DNA from: Pedobacter yulinensis | GTDB taxonomy: Bacteria > Bacteroidota > Bacteroidia > Sphingobacteriales > Sphingobacteriaceae | NCBI RefSeq assembly: GCF_003029735.1 | Contig: NZ_KZ686269.1 | Span: 186,001 to 250,000, forward strand | Length of the DNA stretch: 64,000 bases | Direction of reading: 5' to 3' | In this document: piece after piece, positions 1-9,236 of the stretch | How the letters are laid out: each line of letters starts with the position of its first letter | Position numbering within the stretch: position 1 is the stretch's first letter | Made by a program: the position numbers and the translations under genes | Notes under the pieces: generated by a model | The model's database searches: none | Seen by the model: only the letters and a program-made list of their open reading frames with translations | Told to the model about the DNA's origin: nothing

Positions 1-115
1 GATTGATCAATTTCGCCATGGCTGCAAAATAGGAAATCCGGCTGGAAAAGCCCGCCTTTTCCGACTGGAATCGGCCTTTACCAGAGTCGGACTGAGCGCT
101 ATGGCGCATAGAGAT

Positions 116-736
116 CTAAAGGTAGGGCTCTAAATCGCCTTTTCCTTCCCTGATCACATCGAAGTCCCCTGTCGTGCAGTCGATCACGGTCGACGCTTCG
201 TTTCCGCCAAAGCCACCATCTATCACCAGATCGACCAGGTCTGCATATTTTTCGTGAATCAGTTCAGGATCGGTTGAGTACTCGATCACCTCGTCATCGT
301 CTTTGATGGATGTAGACAGGATGGGGTTGCCAAGCGCCCGCACAATTTCCCGGGCAATGTCGTTGTCCGGAACCCTGATACCGACCGTCTTTTTGTTAGA
401 ACTGAGCAGTTTTGGTACATTGTTGTTCGCGTTGAAGATGAATGTGAATGGCCCCGGCAAGGCTTTTTTCAGGACCCTGTAGGTCGCATTGTCAATGGGT
501 TTGATATAATCGGCAATGTGGCTCAGGTCATAACAGATAAAAGAAAAATTGGCTTTCTCCGGCTTGACGCCGCGAATGCGGCAGATCTTCTCGATGGCAC
601 GCTGGTTGCGGATATCGCAGCCAAGCCCGTAAACTGTATCTGTCGGATAAATGATCAGTCCGCCTTTTCGCAGGATTTCTACAGCCTGGTCAATACTTTT
701 TGCATTTGGGTTTTCGGGGTAGATCTTTATGAGCAT
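116..736 (-). CDS. tsaC: L-threonylcarbamoyladenylate synthase (Sua5/YwlC/YrdC family)
   Basis: Makes threonylcarbamoyl-AMP from threonine, bicarbonate and ATP, the first step of the t6A modification of ANN-decoding tRNAs in the cytoplasm. The 206-residue protein is a single YrdC domain. The diagnostic PTDTVYGLG stretch lies at residues 31-39, and the KxR-type and SxR-type nucleotide-binding segments (KPEKANFSF, VGIRVPD) follow. The length fits the short TsaC form without the Sua5 C-terminal domain. The start ATG at 736 lies 4 bp below a TATCTTTA box (741-748, minus strand) that resembles the Bacteroidota -7 element. Transcribed away from the neighbouring glutamate-synthase-like gene. Family assignment is firm; the choice between the names tsaC and ywlC is not. 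Confidence 0.93.
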   Translation of the reverse strand: MLIKIYPENPNAKSIDQAVEILRKGGLIIYPTDTVYGLGCDIRNQRAIEKICRIRGVKPEKANFSFICYDLSHIADYIKPIDNATYRVLKKALPGPFTFIFNANNNVPKLLSSNKKTVGIRVPDNDIAREIVRALGNPILSTSIKDDDEVIEYSTDPELIHEKYADLVDLVIDGGFGGNEASTVIDCTTGDFDVIREGKGDLEPYL

Positions 737-815
737 AATGTAAAGATACCAAAAAATCGTGCCAGCGGGCTCCCTGGCTTTGCAGATACGGGCTTAAATG
801 GCTAAATTTTGCGGT

Positions 816-2483
816 ATGAGAAAAGCGTTTATAGCAGTTGCAGCGTTCCTGGTCACAGCTACCGTCATGATCAGCCTGGCATGGCCGCCCTTTATCTGGG
901 CGTTTATTTTTGTGGGACCAATTGTGCTGCTCGGTATCTACGATCTGTACCAGCCAAAACACAGCATTGTGCGCAACTTTCCCATTGTGGGGCGCATGCG
1001 CTATTTTATGGAAGACCTCCGGCCAAAGGTCTACCAGTATTTTGTGGAAAGTGATGTTAACGGCACGCCTTACAACCGCCTGAGCCGTTCGCTCATTTAC
1101 CAGCGGGCAAAAAAAGAAAATGATACTGTGCCTTTTGGTACGCAGCTAAATGTATACGACAATGGTTATGAATGGCTCAGCCACAGCATTGCGGCGGTGA
1201 GCCACCATGAACTGAATGCAGACCCGCGCGTTTTGGTAGGCGGCCCTGAATGCAGCAAGCCCTATTCAGCGAGCATATTCAATATTTCGGCAATGAGTTT
1301 CGGTTCACTCAGCCAGAACGCTATTCTTGCACTGAACGGCGGTGCACGCATGGGTAACTTTGCTCACAATACTGGCGAAGGCGGTATCAGCGATTATCAC
1401 ATGAAACCCGGAGGCGACCTGATCTGGCAGATCGGTACGGGATACTTTGGTTGCCGGCATGCCGACGGAACCTTCAATTTCGAGGCCTTTGCCGAGCGGG
1501 CACAGCGGGATCAGGTCAGGATGATTGAGATCAAACTCTCGCAGGGAGCCAAACCAGGTCATGGAGGCATGCTGCCTGCCAGCAAGGTAACACCTGAGGT
1601 AGCCAGGATACGCCTGGTTCCTGAAGGAAGAGACGTGCTCTCACCACCCGGGCATTCGGCTTTTCGCACACCGCTCGAGCTGCTGGCCTTTATCAAACAG
1701 CTGCGGCAACTGAGTGGTGGCAAGCCGGTTGGATTCAAGTTATGTATTGGCCGTAAAAGTGAATTTTTTGCCATTTGTAAGGCCATGGTTCAGACCGGTA
1801 TTTATGCCGATTTCATTACCGTTGATGGGGGAGAGGGCGGTACCGGGGCCGCGCCACTCGAGTTTTCCAACTCGGTCGGTATGCCCCTGCGCGATGCCGT
1901 AGCCTTCGTTTATGATGTACTGTCCGGGTTCGGACTTAAGAAACACATCCGGCTCATCGCCTCCGGCAAAGTTTCGTCGGGTTTTGACCTGATCAAAAAC
2001 ATGGCGCTTGGCGCAGATATGTGCAATTCTGCTAGGGGAATGATGTTTGCCCTTGGCTGCATCCAGGCCCTCGAATGCAACAGCAACACGTGTCCTACAG
2101 GTGTGGCTACACAAGATCCGAGTCTCATGAAGGGCTTGGTTGTAGAAGACAAAACGGTGCGGGTAGCCAATTTTCACAACCTGACTGTGGCAAGCGCGGT
2201 CGAGCTGCTCGGGGCGGCAGGGTTAAGGGAGCCGGGTCAACTGACCCGCGCTTACATCAACCGCCGCATTTCCCAGAACCTCATGCAGTCTTATATGGAA
2301 AGTTTCCCCTATATTCCTGAAGGCAGCCTGCTGCAAACACCTTACCCCGCGCGTTTTGAGCTGGGTATGGCCTTAAGCACGGCCGAGAGTTTTGCGCCTA
2401 CAGATTACAAGGTATCTATGGTCGACTACGCGCATGCCAACCCGCTTTATGATGCGCCGCACAACAGTGATGTGCACCATTAA
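816..2483 (+). CDS. FMN-binding glutamate synthase-like protein (GltB FMN domain), membrane-anchored
   Basis: Stand-alone copy of the FMN/iron-sulfur synthase domain of glutamate synthase. Two N-terminal hydrophobic segments (about residues 4-45) suggest membrane attachment. The FMN barrel shows GEGGISDYH, a GGEGGTGAAP loop and IASGKVSSGFD. A CxxxxxCxxxxCP cluster-binding pattern near residue 414 (CIQALECNSNTCPTG) matches the 3Fe-4S ligands of GltB. There is no amidotransferase domain, so glutamine-dependent activity is not expected from this polypeptide alone; its electron donor and substrate are unknown. ATG 816 is preferred over the in-frame ATG at 798 because a TAAATTTTGC promoter-like box (803-812) lies between them and MRKAF begins the hydrophobic segment. 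Confidence 0.85.
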   Translation: MRKAFIAVAAFLVTATVMISLAWPPFIWAFIFVGPIVLLGIYDLYQPKHSIVRNFPIVGRMRYFMEDLRPKVYQYFVESDVNGTPYNRLSRSLIYQRAKKENDTVPFGTQLNVYDNGYEWLSHSIAAVSHHELNADPRVLVGGPECSKPYSASIFNISAMSFGSLSQNAILALNGGARMGNFAHNTGEGGISDYHMKPGGDLIWQIGTGYFGCRHADGTFNFEAFAERAQRDQVRMIEIKLSQGAKPGHGGMLPASKVTPEVARIRLVPEGRDVLSPPGHSAFRTPLELLAFIKQLRQLSGGKPVGFKLCIGRKSEFFAICKAMVQTGIYADFITVDGGEGGTGAAPLEFSNSVGMPLRDAVAFVYDVLSGFGLKKHIRLIASGKVSSGFDLIKNMALGADMCNSARGMMFALGCIQALECNSNTCPTGVATQDPSLMKGLVVEDKTVRVANFHNLTVASAVELLGAAGLREPGQLTRAYINRRISQNLMQSYMESFPYIPEGSLLQTPYPARFELGMALSTAESFAPTDYKVSMVDYAHANPLYDAPHNSDVHH

Positions 2484-2501
2484 GCAAGCCGGAACAGCTG
2501 T

Positions 2502-3950
2502 CTAAAATTCAGCGCTTTTTGGAAACCGTGGAAACGCAATGACGTCGCGTATGTTGGTCATGCCCGTTACGAAAAGCACCAGCCGCTCAAAGCCAAGGCC
2601 AAAACCGGCGTGGGGGGCAGAGCCAAAGCGGCGGGTATCCAGGTACCACCAAAGTTCTTCTTCCGGAATATTCATGGCACGCATGCGTTCGGTTAGTTTG
2701 TCAAGGCGTTCTTCGCGCTGCGAGCCCCCTACGATCTCGCCAATGCCCGGAAACAGGATGTCCATGGCGCGAACCGTGCGGCGGCCTTCACTGTCCGTTT
2801 CATTCTGGCGCATATAAAACGCCTTGATATCGGCCGGGTAATCAGTTAGGATCACCGGCTTTTTGAAATGTTTTTCGACCAGGTAACGCTCGTGCTCAGA
2901 TTGCAGATCTGCGCCCCAGTCATCGATCAGGTATTTAAACTGTTTTTTCTGGTTTGGTTTTGAGCTGCGCAGAATTTGAATGGCTTCGGTATAGGTCAGG
3001 CGAACGAAATCGTTGCCCAGGCAGAAGTTCAGTTTTTCGACCAGCGAAAGCTCGCTGCGCTCCTGCTGCGGTTTGTTCTTCTCCTCTTCAAGTAAACGGC
3101 CGTTCAGAAATTCGAGTTCTTCAGCACAGTTGTTCAATGCGTAAGAAATGACATATTTCAGCATGTCTTCAGCAAGCTGCATGTTGTCTTCGAGATCAAA
3201 GAAAGCCACTTCAGGTTCGATCATCCAAAACTCGGCCAGGTGCCTGGTTGTATTTGAATTTTCAGCCCTGAATGTCGGGCCAAAAGTATAGATCTGTCCG
3301 AAAGCCATGGCTGCGAGTTCACCTTCCAGCTGCCCGGATACGGTCAGATTGGTGGCTCGGCCGAAAAAATCCTGGGAAAAATCGATTGATCCATCGTCTT
3401 TTTTAGGCGTATCGTCAAGATCGAGTGTAGTTACCTTGAACATTTCTCCTGCACCTTCGGCATCTGAAGCCGTGATCACCGGTGTGTGCATGTACACAAA
3501 ACCCCGGTTGTTGAAAAACTGGTGTACCGCAAAGGCTAAGGCATGCCTTACTTTGAAAACGGCATTAAAGGTGTTGGTGCGGAAGCGCAGGTGTGCAATT
3601 TCCCGCAGAAACTCCAAACTGTGTTTTTTGGGCTGCAATGGGTATTTTTCCGGATCGCTGTCGCCCAGGATCTCTATATCGCTAGCTTTTACCTCAACTG
3701 ACTGGCCTTTACCGAGCGATTCGACGAGCCTCCCGGTTACGGCTATTGCAGCGCCGGTCGTAATTCTTTTGAGCAGGGCCTCGTCGGTATTGGTAAAGTC
3801 GACAACCACCTGCAGGTTAGACATGCAAGAACCATCATTCAAAGCAATGAACTGATTATTTCTGAAAGTTTTTACCCAGCCCATTACGCGAACTTCATTT
3901 CCGAAGGCCGTCTCTTTAAACAATTCTTTGATCTGCTGTCTCTTTATCAT
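2502..3950 (-). CDS. asnS: Asparagine--tRNA ligase
   Basis: Class IIb aminoacyl-tRNA synthetase charging tRNA-Asn. The N-terminal OB fold carries the anticodon-binding region (residues about 10-120). The catalytic domain shows motif 2 ([18 protein letters not shown]) and motif 3 ([12 protein letters not shown]) near the C-terminus. At 482 residues it is close to the usual size, about 466. Start chosen at the ATG at 3950 ([11 protein letters not shown]); a longer in-frame reading to 4016 has a low-complexity N-terminus not expected for the family. A TATTTTCG box lies about 25 bp upstream on the minus strand. It ends 18 bp from the convergent glutamate-synthase-like gene, with no terminator hairpin visible between them. 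Confidence 0.95.
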   Translation of the reverse strand: MIKRQQIKELFKETAFGNEVRVMGWVKTFRNNQFIALNDGSCMSNLQVVVDFTNTDEALLKRITTGAAIAVTGRLVESLGKGQSVEVKASDIEILGDSDPEKYPLQPKKHSLEFLREIAHLRFRTNTFNAVFKVRHALAFAVHQFFNNRGFVYMHTPVITASDAEGAGEMFKVTTLDLDDTPKKDDGSIDFSQDFFGRATNLTVSGQLEGELAAMAFGQIYTFGPTFRAENSNTTRHLAEFWMIEPEVAFFDLEDNMQLAEDMLKYVISYALNNCAEELEFLNGRLLEEEKNKPQQERSELSLVEKLNFCLGNDFVRLTYTEAIQILRSSKPNQKKQFKYLIDDWGADLQSEHERYLVEKHFKKPVILTDYPADIKAFYMRQNETDSEGRRTVRAMDILFPGIGEIVGGSQREERLDKLTERMRAMNIPEEELWWYLDTRRFGSAPHAGFGLGFERLVLFVTGMTNIRDVIAFPRFPKSAEF

Positions 3951-4366
3951 GATTATTAAGTTTTTCGGAGGCCGAAAATACGCATTTTGGTTCTTATTTG
4001 GAACCCATGAAACCAAAGGCTTTGTGTACGGAAGCGGCGGTCAGAGAATCGGCAAGGGCCCAATATCGCGTTGATTTTGTTTTCATTAATTGGTTCATCT
4101 GCACGTTTCTGATATCTATTGAATTCTTATGCTAATAAAACGACTAATCTGCCGGCGTTTTAATTTTTTTTCAGATTTTTGGTTTTGATTCCTTGTTTTT
4201 ACGTGCTTTATTATTATTTATAGGCTTATTTCCGGAAATTTTCAGATTTTTTGCTAATTATTAGGTTAAATTTTCAATGTATAGTAAGTTTTTGCTATTA
4301 AATTTTAGGAAATGACTTTTTTTTTCAGTGTTTTTTAAGATTTAATTGAAAAAAAATGAGTGTTTA
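3951..4366. other. AT-rich intergenic stretch upstream of asnS
   Basis: No convincing coding region on either strand. It is far richer in A and T than its surroundings, with many poly-T runs between about 4130 and 4380. It holds the asnS promoter at its left end and leads into the short transcription unit at 4367-4545. The base composition could reflect a strong promoter region or an old insertion; neither can be shown from sequence alone. Confidence 0.4.
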
Positions 4367-4397
4367 TTTGTTTTTAAAGAATAAAAGTCTACCTTTG
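4367..4397 (+). promoter_or_regulatory. Consensus Bacteroidota sigma-ABfr promoter
   Basis: TTTG at 4367-4370 is followed after exactly 19 bp by TACCTTTG at 4390-4397. This is a full match to the TTTG-N19-21-TAnnTTTG consensus described for Bacteroides. It points rightward into a region with no annotated gene. Expected transcription start is about 4401-4404, at or next to an ATG. Confidence 0.7.
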
Positions 4398-4438
4398 TAA
4401 TGCTCGTTAATTATTATTATATATTTGGTTTGAAAAAA

Positions 4439-4462
4439 AGCTCCGGTTCTCGGGGCTTTTTT
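4439..4462 (+). terminator. Intrinsic terminator 1 of the short transcript
   Basis: Seven-pair stem AGCTCCG/CGGGGCT with loop GTTCT and a T tract at 4457-4462. Confidence 0.65.
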
Positions 4463-4517
4463 CTAAAAAAGCAAGACTTATTATTCATATCATATAAACC
4501 AAACAAATCAAAAACAG

Positions 4518-4544
4518 AGGCTCCCGGATTCCGGGAGCCTTTTT
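4518..4544 (+). terminator. Intrinsic terminator 2 of the short transcript
   Basis: Perfect ten-pair stem AGGCTCCCGG/CCGGGAGCCT, three-base loop ATT and a T tract. The 3' arm is also nearly complementary to the 5' arm of terminator 1 (CTCCGG against CCGGGAG), so an alternative pairing between the two hairpins is possible. Confidence 0.7.
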
Positions 4545-4557
4545 AGCAATAGAAGAA

Positions 4558-4587
4558 ATAAAAAAGGCTTCCTGTTAAGAAAGCCTT
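4558..4587 (-). terminator. Intrinsic terminator of the ferritin gene
   Basis: Read on the minus strand: AAGGCTT stem with its complement AAGCCTT, short internal loop, then a T run. It lies 24 bp after the ferritin stop codon. Confidence 0.6.
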
Positions 4588-4610
4588 CGGTATTGTTTCG
4601 TTGTAATTGT

Positions 4611-5141
4611 CTATGCTTCTGAGTTGTACTCGATCTTGCCAACATTTTTGTCAATATGCCACCTGCCGGTTCCTTCTTCGCCGATCACTTCGAACAATTC
4701 GAGGGCGCGACGTGCCTTGTATTCTTCTTCGCGTTGTTCCTTCAGGAACCAGTTCAGGAATTCGATGGTTACGTAATCTTGCTCTTTGTGGCAACGGGCA
4801 ACGATATTCTTGAAGCTCTGGGTAATGGCAATTTCCTGTTCGAGTGCTTCCTCAAATACTTCGCGGAAACCTGCAAAATCGTGTTTAACACCCAGCACCT
4901 CAGGAGAGATGGCGTTGGCGCCCATATCCAGCAGGTAGTTGAACAGCTTAAGCTGGTGCTCACGCTCTTCATTGCTTTGTTTCATGAAATAATCTGCTGA
5001 GCCATCAAAACCATTCTGGTTACACCATGAGGCCATGGCCAGGTATAATGCAGATGAATGGGCCTCTTTTTTTATCTGTTGATTCAAAAGCGCTTCAACT
5101 TCTGTAGAAAGCAGGCATTTGATACGCATTAAGTCTTTCAT
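4611..5141 (-). CDS. ftn: Ferritin, non-heme bacterial type
   Basis: Iron-storage protein that oxidises ferrous iron and stores the mineral in a 24-subunit shell. The 176 residues form one ferritin-like four-helix domain. Ferroxidase-centre residues are visible as an early Glu in KKEAHSSALYLAMASW, the EEREHQLKLF segment (ExxH) and the later EFLNWFLKEQREEE helix with ExxQxEE spacing. This is the normal length for FtnA-type proteins. Upstream on the minus strand are an AAAGGAAC ribosome-binding-like sequence and a perfect TATCTTTG -7 box (5165-5172). ATG 5141 is used; an internal ATG four codons later is an alternative. Single gene with its own terminator. Confidence 0.93.
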   Translation of the reverse strand: MKDLMRIKCLLSTEVEALLNQQIKKEAHSSALYLAMASWCNQNGFDGSADYFMKQSNEEREHQLKLFNYLLDMGANAISPEVLGVKHDFAGFREVFEEALEQEIAITQSFKNIVARCHKEQDYVTIEFLNWFLKEQREEEYKARRALELFEVIGEEGTGRWHIDKNVGKIEYNSEA

Positions 5142-5164
5142 TTCTGTTCCTTTTTACTGTTTAA

Positions 5165-5172
5165 CAAAGATA
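5165..5172 (-). promoter_or_regulatory. -7 promoter box of ferritin
   Basis: TATCTTTG on the minus strand, a full match to TAnnTTTG, 23 bp before the ATG. No clear -33 element is seen. Confidence 0.5.
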
Positions 5173-5635
5173 ACACGACTGCAGGCGGTACTGAAATTTA
5201 TTTACTATATGAAATTAATCTAAGTAAGTGAAACGCAAGTATTTATATTCAGTTTAAATAACCTTGTATTCCTGAGCGCCGGGATTGTCCAGGCCCCGCC
5301 CGTGCCGCTTTATAACAGAATAACAAACAACAGGGTCAGGCGGTTTGGGTTTGCGGAAAATAATGGCCGGGGTACTGGTTCCCATTTTTCCTCTCCCCTT
5401 ATTGCCAGGAGCGTTCTGTGGTGCCGAAGAATTGGGCGCCCTGCCGGACATCGATTTAATTCACTGTTATACGCCCGGCGGCTATGAAGTCGAAGTACCA
5501 GAAAGGGGAAAGGCTCGTCAGGCGTTCAGGTTCGACCCTGCAGGCAATATTCGGAATAAGGTTGTGCTGGTTCACCAGCCGGTTTCTTCTGAACCTTTAA
5601 TTTTGTCTTTCCCTGAAGGTGAGGGCTGGAGGCAA
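5173..5635. other. Gene-poor intergenic region
   Basis: Open frames exist on both strands (for example 5345-5680 plus and 5254-5451 minus), but they have Pro/Gly-rich compositions, no family resemblance and no start signals. I regard the stretch as non-coding. It contains no strong hairpin or repeat that I can see. A degraded gene remains possible. Confidence 0.35.
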
Positions 5636-5995
5636 TCAGCTCACCAGCCGGTACAGACAATCGTTGATCAGGTGGTTTAAGCGGAACATGGTAAAGGCAC
5701 CCTGCAGCAGGGATCTGAGTGAAATCACTTCTACGGCATTGAGCAAATAAATGTGTTCACAACCATTAAAGGTAACCAGTTCATAGTCTGAGCGGTCGCT
5801 TGAAAGCAGCATGTCTTCCACATCAATGCGTTCAACAGCCTGCTTGAATTTTAACAAAGCATTGCAATTGAAACGCGCAAACTTACCGCCGAAATCAAGA
5901 TAGAGGCAGTTGAGCTTGTCTGACTGGTAGACGGCGCCGGAGGCGTCGGTGAAAACGTTAATCAACTGATTCAGATCTACACATGCTTTTTCCAT
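5636..5995 (-). CDS. Conserved hypothetical protein, about 120 residues
   Basis: A 119-residue soluble protein without signal peptide or membrane segment. The sequence alternates predicted strands and helices: a LYLDFGGKFARF strand pair, then an ALLKFKQAVERIDV helix, a charged linker and a C-terminal helix rich in Leu and Arg. Small Bacteroidota proteins of unknown function have similar patterns, but I cannot name the family with confidence. ATG 5995 is followed by normal codon use. Lies between ferritin and sucC on the same strand, and the sucC terminator separates it from sucC, so it is probably transcribed alone. Confidence 0.65.
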   Translation of the reverse strand: MEKACVDLNQLINVFTDASGAVYQSDKLNCLYLDFGGKFARFNCNALLKFKQAVERIDVEDMLLSSDRSDYELVTFNGCEHIYLLNAVEVISLRSLLQGAFTMFRLNHLINDCLYRLVS

Positions 5996-6076
5996 TGATA
6001 CAAAAGTTCAATTTATTTAGAATAAATCCAAATGAAAATAAAAAAAGCCGCATCACAGCGCGGTCATCAAATACAT

Positions 6077-6110
6077 AAAAAAAATCCCCGGCAGCGTATG
6101 CTCCGGGGAT
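6077..6110 (-). terminator. Intrinsic terminator of sucC
   Basis: Minus-strand hairpin with eight-pair stem ATCCCCGG/CCGGGGAT, 11-base loop and a run of T, 28 bp after the sucC stop. Confidence 0.75.
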
Positions 6111-6137
6111 CTTATGCCAGGCAGGCAGGCGTTATGG

Positions 6138-7328
6138 TTAAGCCAGTACTTTGCTTACCAGGTCGGCCGCTTCTTTCAGAGCAATTGCTGAATAAACCTG
6201 CAAACCAGACTCATCGATTAGTTTTTTGGCTTCGACAGCGTTTGTTCCCTGTAATCTGCAGATAATTGGAACAGGTACGTTGCCCAGTTCTTTATAAGCA
6301 TCAATCACACCCTGAGCTACACGGTCGCAACGTACAATGCCGCCAAAGATGTTGATCAGGATCGCTTTTACGTTCGGGTCTTTCAAAATGATGTTGAACG
6401 CTGCCTTTACGGTTTGTGCATTTGCGGTACCGCCTACGTCGAGGAAGTTCGCTGGTTCGCCGCCTGCAAGTTTGATGATGTCCATGGTAGCCATGGCCAG
6501 TCCGGCACCATTTACCATACAGCCTACGTTTCCGTCAAGCTTCACATAGTTGAGGTTTGATGCACTGGCTTCAACTTCCATCGGATCTTCTTCGGTCGTA
6601 TCGCGCATGGCGGCATAATCCGGATGACGGAAAAGTCCGTTTTCATCCAGGTTTACTTTTGCGTCTACCGCCAGGATCTTATCGTCTGAAGTTTTTAAAA
6701 CCGGGTTGATTTCGAACATTGAGGAATCGGTTGATTCGTAAGCCTTGTACAATGCGCCTACGAATTTGACCATTTCCTTGAAGGCGTTACCGCTGAGCCC
6801 CAGGTTAAATGCGATTTTGCGCGCCTGGAAACCCTGCAGACCTACTTTAGGATCAATCTCTTCCTTGAAAATCAGCTCAGGTGTTTTCTCAGCTACTTCT
6901 TCGATGTCCATTCCACCCTCTGTAGAGTACATAATAATGTTGCGGCCTTTTGCCCGGTCCAGCAACACACTCATGTAGAATTCTTTTGTTTCTGAAGCAC
7001 CCGGGTAATATACATCCTGGGCAATGAGTACTTTATTTACTTTTTTGCCTTCAGGGCCGGTTTGCGGTGTAATGAGCTGCATACCGATAATGGCGCCTGC
7101 TTTTTCTTTAACTTCGTCCAGATTTTTCGCAAGCTTCACGCCCCCGCCTTTTCCGCGGCCGCCGGCATGGATCTGCGCTTTAACCACTACCCAGTCAGAG
7201 TTGTAGTCTTCCTTCATTTTCCTGGCGGCTTCCACAGCCTGCTCAACGGTATCGGCAACAAGTCCTTCCTGAACGCTTACACCGAAACTTTTCAGGATTT
7301 GTTTTCCCTGGTATTCGTGAATATTCAT
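6138..7328 (-). CDS. sucC: Succinate--CoA ligase (ADP-forming) subunit beta
   Basis: TCA cycle enzyme subunit that, with SucD, converts succinyl-CoA to succinate with substrate-level ATP formation. It has an N-terminal ATP-grasp domain (begins [16 protein letters not shown], contains [18 protein letters not shown]) and a C-terminal CoA-ligase flavodoxin-like domain with [10 protein letters not shown] and [10 protein letters not shown]. Full length at 396 residues. The partner sucD is not adjacent in this window, which is common in this phylum. The promoter on the minus strand has TAGCTTTG at 7345-7352 with a TTTG 18 bp further upstream. Confidence 0.97.
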   Translation of the reverse strand: MNIHEYQGKQILKSFGVSVQEGLVADTVEQAVEAARKMKEDYNSDWVVVKAQIHAGGRGKGGGVKLAKNLDEVKEKAGAIIGMQLITPQTGPEGKKVNKVLIAQDVYYPGASETKEFYMSVLLDRAKGRNIIMYSTEGGMDIEEVAEKTPELIFKEEIDPKVGLQGFQARKIAFNLGLSGNAFKEMVKFVGALYKAYESTDSSMFEINPVLKTSDDKILAVDAKVNLDENGLFRHPDYAAMRDTTEEDPMEVEASASNLNYVKLDGNVGCMVNGAGLAMATMDIIKLAGGEPANFLDVGGTANAQTVKAAFNIILKDPNVKAILINIFGGIVRCDRVAQGVIDAYKELGNVPVPIICRLQGTNAVEAKKLIDESGLQVYSAIALKEAADLVSKVLA

Positions 7329-7344
7329 CTGCTAAAAATTTGCC

Positions 7345-7374
7345 CAAAGCTACAATTTCAGAATTGGTTTCAAA
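7345..7374 (-). promoter_or_regulatory. sucC promoter
   Basis: Minus strand: TTTG (7371-7374), 18 bp spacer, TAGCTTTG (7345-7352). Expected start of transcription leaves a leader of roughly 10 nt before the ATG at 7328. Confidence 0.55.
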
Positions 7375-7605
7375 AACTATAATGTCAATTTTACGTGGCG
7401 CAAAGCGCTTGGCAAAAATGCTCCTGTAAATGGCTGTTCCAACCAGACGAGGGCATGTTTTTCAATATACCGACCACCAGATGGCCTGCATGAAAGGTCA
7501 TGCGGGCATTTGTCAGGCCATGGCCTGAGAAGAATAGAAGGGGTGCATACCAAATACCCGATCAGTCTGTTTCGGCGATTCACAAAATCCGCCTAAATTG
7601 CCTGC

Positions 7606-9234
7606 ATGAATATCGAATTCAACAGAAACGAAGACAGCAATAAGCAGCTGGTCTACGACCTGAATAGCCGGTTGAAGAAAATCTATGCGGGCGGCGGTGA
7701 AAAGAACAGTGCCCGGCAAAAAGAAAAAGGCAAGCTGCTGGCACGTGAGCGGTTGCAGCGGCTCTGCGATCCGGGAACGCCGTTTATCGAAATCGGTGCC
7801 TTTGCGGCCGATGGTATGTACCTCCATGAGGGGGGCTGTCCGGCAGCAGGCGTCGTCTGCGGCATTGGTTACGTTTCGGGCAGGCAGTGCGTGATCGTTG
7901 CCAACGATGCAACCGTTAAAGCCGGGGCCTGGTTTCCCATGACCGCCAAGAAAAACCTGAGGGCGCAGGAAATTGCTATGGAAAACCGCCTTCCTGTGAT
8001 TTACCTGGTCGATAGCGCAGGGGTATATCTGCCCATGCAGGATGAAATTTTTCCCGACAAAGAACATTTCGGGCGTATTTTCCGCAACAATGCCATCATG
8101 TCTGCTGAAGGTATTGTACAGATTGCCGCCATCATGGGTTCATGTGTAGCAGGCGGTGCTTACCTGCCCATCATGAGCGATGAGGCCATGATCGTCGAAG
8201 GCACGGGTTCGGTATTCCTCGCCGGCTCATACCTGGTGCGTTCAGCCATCGGCGAAGACGTAGACAACGAGACGCTGGGCGGCGCGGCAACGCATTGCGA
8301 GATCTCTGGCGTTACCGACTACAAACATCCCAACGACGAAGCTTGCCTCGACAGCATCCGCAGAACAATGGCTAAACTGGGGGCGCCTCAGCAGGCCGGA
8401 TTTGACCGCATTGAGCCCCGGCTGCCCAAACTAGACCAGAAAGAGATCTACGGCATTCTGCCCGAAGACCGGGATAAGCCCTATGATATGCGTGAGATCA
8501 TCATGCGCCTTACAGATGATTCAGAATTTGAGGAATACAAGAAATTATATGGACAAAGCATTCTCTGCGGGCTGGCGCGTATTGACGGCTGGGCCGTTGG
8601 AATCGTAGCGAACCAGCGCAAAGTAGTCAAATCAAAAAAAGGCGAAATGCAGTTTGGCGGGGTTATTTATTCAGACAGCGCAGACAAGGCCGCGCGGTTT
8701 ATTATGAACTGCAATCAGAAGAAAATTCCGCTGCTTTTCCTGCACGACGTGACCGGGTTTATGGTTGGAAGCCGTTCGGAGCACGGGGGGATCATTAAAG
8801 ACGGGGCTAAAATGGTTAATGCTGTAGCCAACTCAGTGGTGCCGAAATTCACCATAGTGATCGGCAATTCTTATGGTGCAGGCAATTATGCCATGTGCGG
8901 CAAAGCCTACGACCCCCGGCTTATCTTTGCCTGGCCAAGCGCCAGGATTGCCGTAATGGGTGGTGCCCAGGCTGCAAAAACCTTGCTGCAGATACAGCAG
9001 GCCGGACAAAAAAGCAGGGGCGAAACAGCTAACGCCGAAGAGGAAGCGCGTTCCCTGAAAGCCATCACCGACCGGTATGAAAGCCAGACAACACCTTATT
9101 ATGCAGCCTCGCGCATGTGGGTAGATGGCGTTATCGATCCGCTCGATACCCGCAGGGTTGTTTCGGCAGGTATAGAAGCCGCCAACCAGTCGCCCATTAC
9201 CCGTCGTTTCAATCCCGGAATTATCCAAACCTGA
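7606..9234 (+). CDS. Acyl-CoA carboxylase, carboxyltransferase beta subunit (methylcrotonyl-CoA carboxylase-like)
   Basis: Carboxyltransferase subunit of a biotin-dependent acyl-CoA carboxylase. It moves CO2 from carboxybiotin to an acyl-CoA, most like 3-methylcrotonyl-CoA in leucine breakdown. The two crotonase-like halves are visible: the N half with KGKLLARERLQRLCDPGTPF and the acyl-CoA site around GSCVAGGAYLPIMSDEA, the C half with FLHDVTGFMVG and GNSYGAGNYAMCGKAYDP. At 542 residues it matches the MccB size. The alpha (biotin carboxylase) subunit is not nearby. Substrate assignment is inference; propionyl- and geranyl-CoA carboxylases are relatives. Followed after 2 bp by a dipeptidase gene, so the two are likely co-transcribed. 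Confidence 0.88.
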   Translation: MNIEFNRNEDSNKQLVYDLNSRLKKIYAGGGEKNSARQKEKGKLLARERLQRLCDPGTPFIEIGAFAADGMYLHEGGCPAAGVVCGIGYVSGRQCVIVANDATVKAGAWFPMTAKKNLRAQEIAMENRLPVIYLVDSAGVYLPMQDEIFPDKEHFGRIFRNNAIMSAEGIVQIAAIMGSCVAGGAYLPIMSDEAMIVEGTGSVFLAGSYLVRSAIGEDVDNETLGGAATHCEISGVTDYKHPNDEACLDSIRRTMAKLGAPQQAGFDRIEPRLPKLDQKEIYGILPEDRDKPYDMREIIMRLTDDSEFEEYKKLYGQSILCGLARIDGWAVGIVANQRKVVKSKKGEMQFGGVIYSDSADKAARFIMNCNQKKIPLLFLHDVTGFMVGSRSEHGGIIKDGAKMVNAVANSVVPKFTIVIGNSYGAGNYAMCGKAYDPRLIFAWPSARIAVMGGAQAAKTLLQIQQAGQKSRGETANAEEEARSLKAITDRYESQTTPYYAASRMWVDGVIDPLDTRRVVSAGIEAANQSPITRRFNPGIIQT

Positions 9235-9236
9235 TC

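Larger units (their letters stand above)
4401..4545 (+). ncRNA. Short doubly terminated transcript with a Tyr-rich mini-ORF (orphan leader or sRNA)
   Basis: A consensus promoter, then about 145 nt, then two intrinsic terminators in series. The first hairpin (AGCTCCG/CGGGGCT, 4439-4457, followed by six T) and the second (AGGCTCCCGG/CCGGGAGCCT, 4518-4540, loop ATT, followed by T) both point rightward. A reading frame from ATG 4401 stays open to the TAG at 4545 (48 codons), begins MLVNYYYIFG with three consecutive Tyr codons, and spans both hairpins. This looks like an amino-acid attenuation leader, but the next gene on this strand is not in reach: ferritin lies downstream on the opposite strand. 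It could therefore be an independent small RNA, a small protein gene or an orphaned leader. The evidence for transcription is strong; the function is unknown. Confidence 0.5.

Noticed and set aside
4401..4545. Attenuator controlling ferritin
   Set aside because: The leader is transcribed rightward while ferritin is transcribed leftward with its own promoter and terminator, so it cannot be its leader.
5345..5680. 111-codon open frame on the plus strand after ferritin
   Set aside because: No ribosome binding site or promoter, odd composition, and it runs into the opposite-strand conserved gene at 5636.
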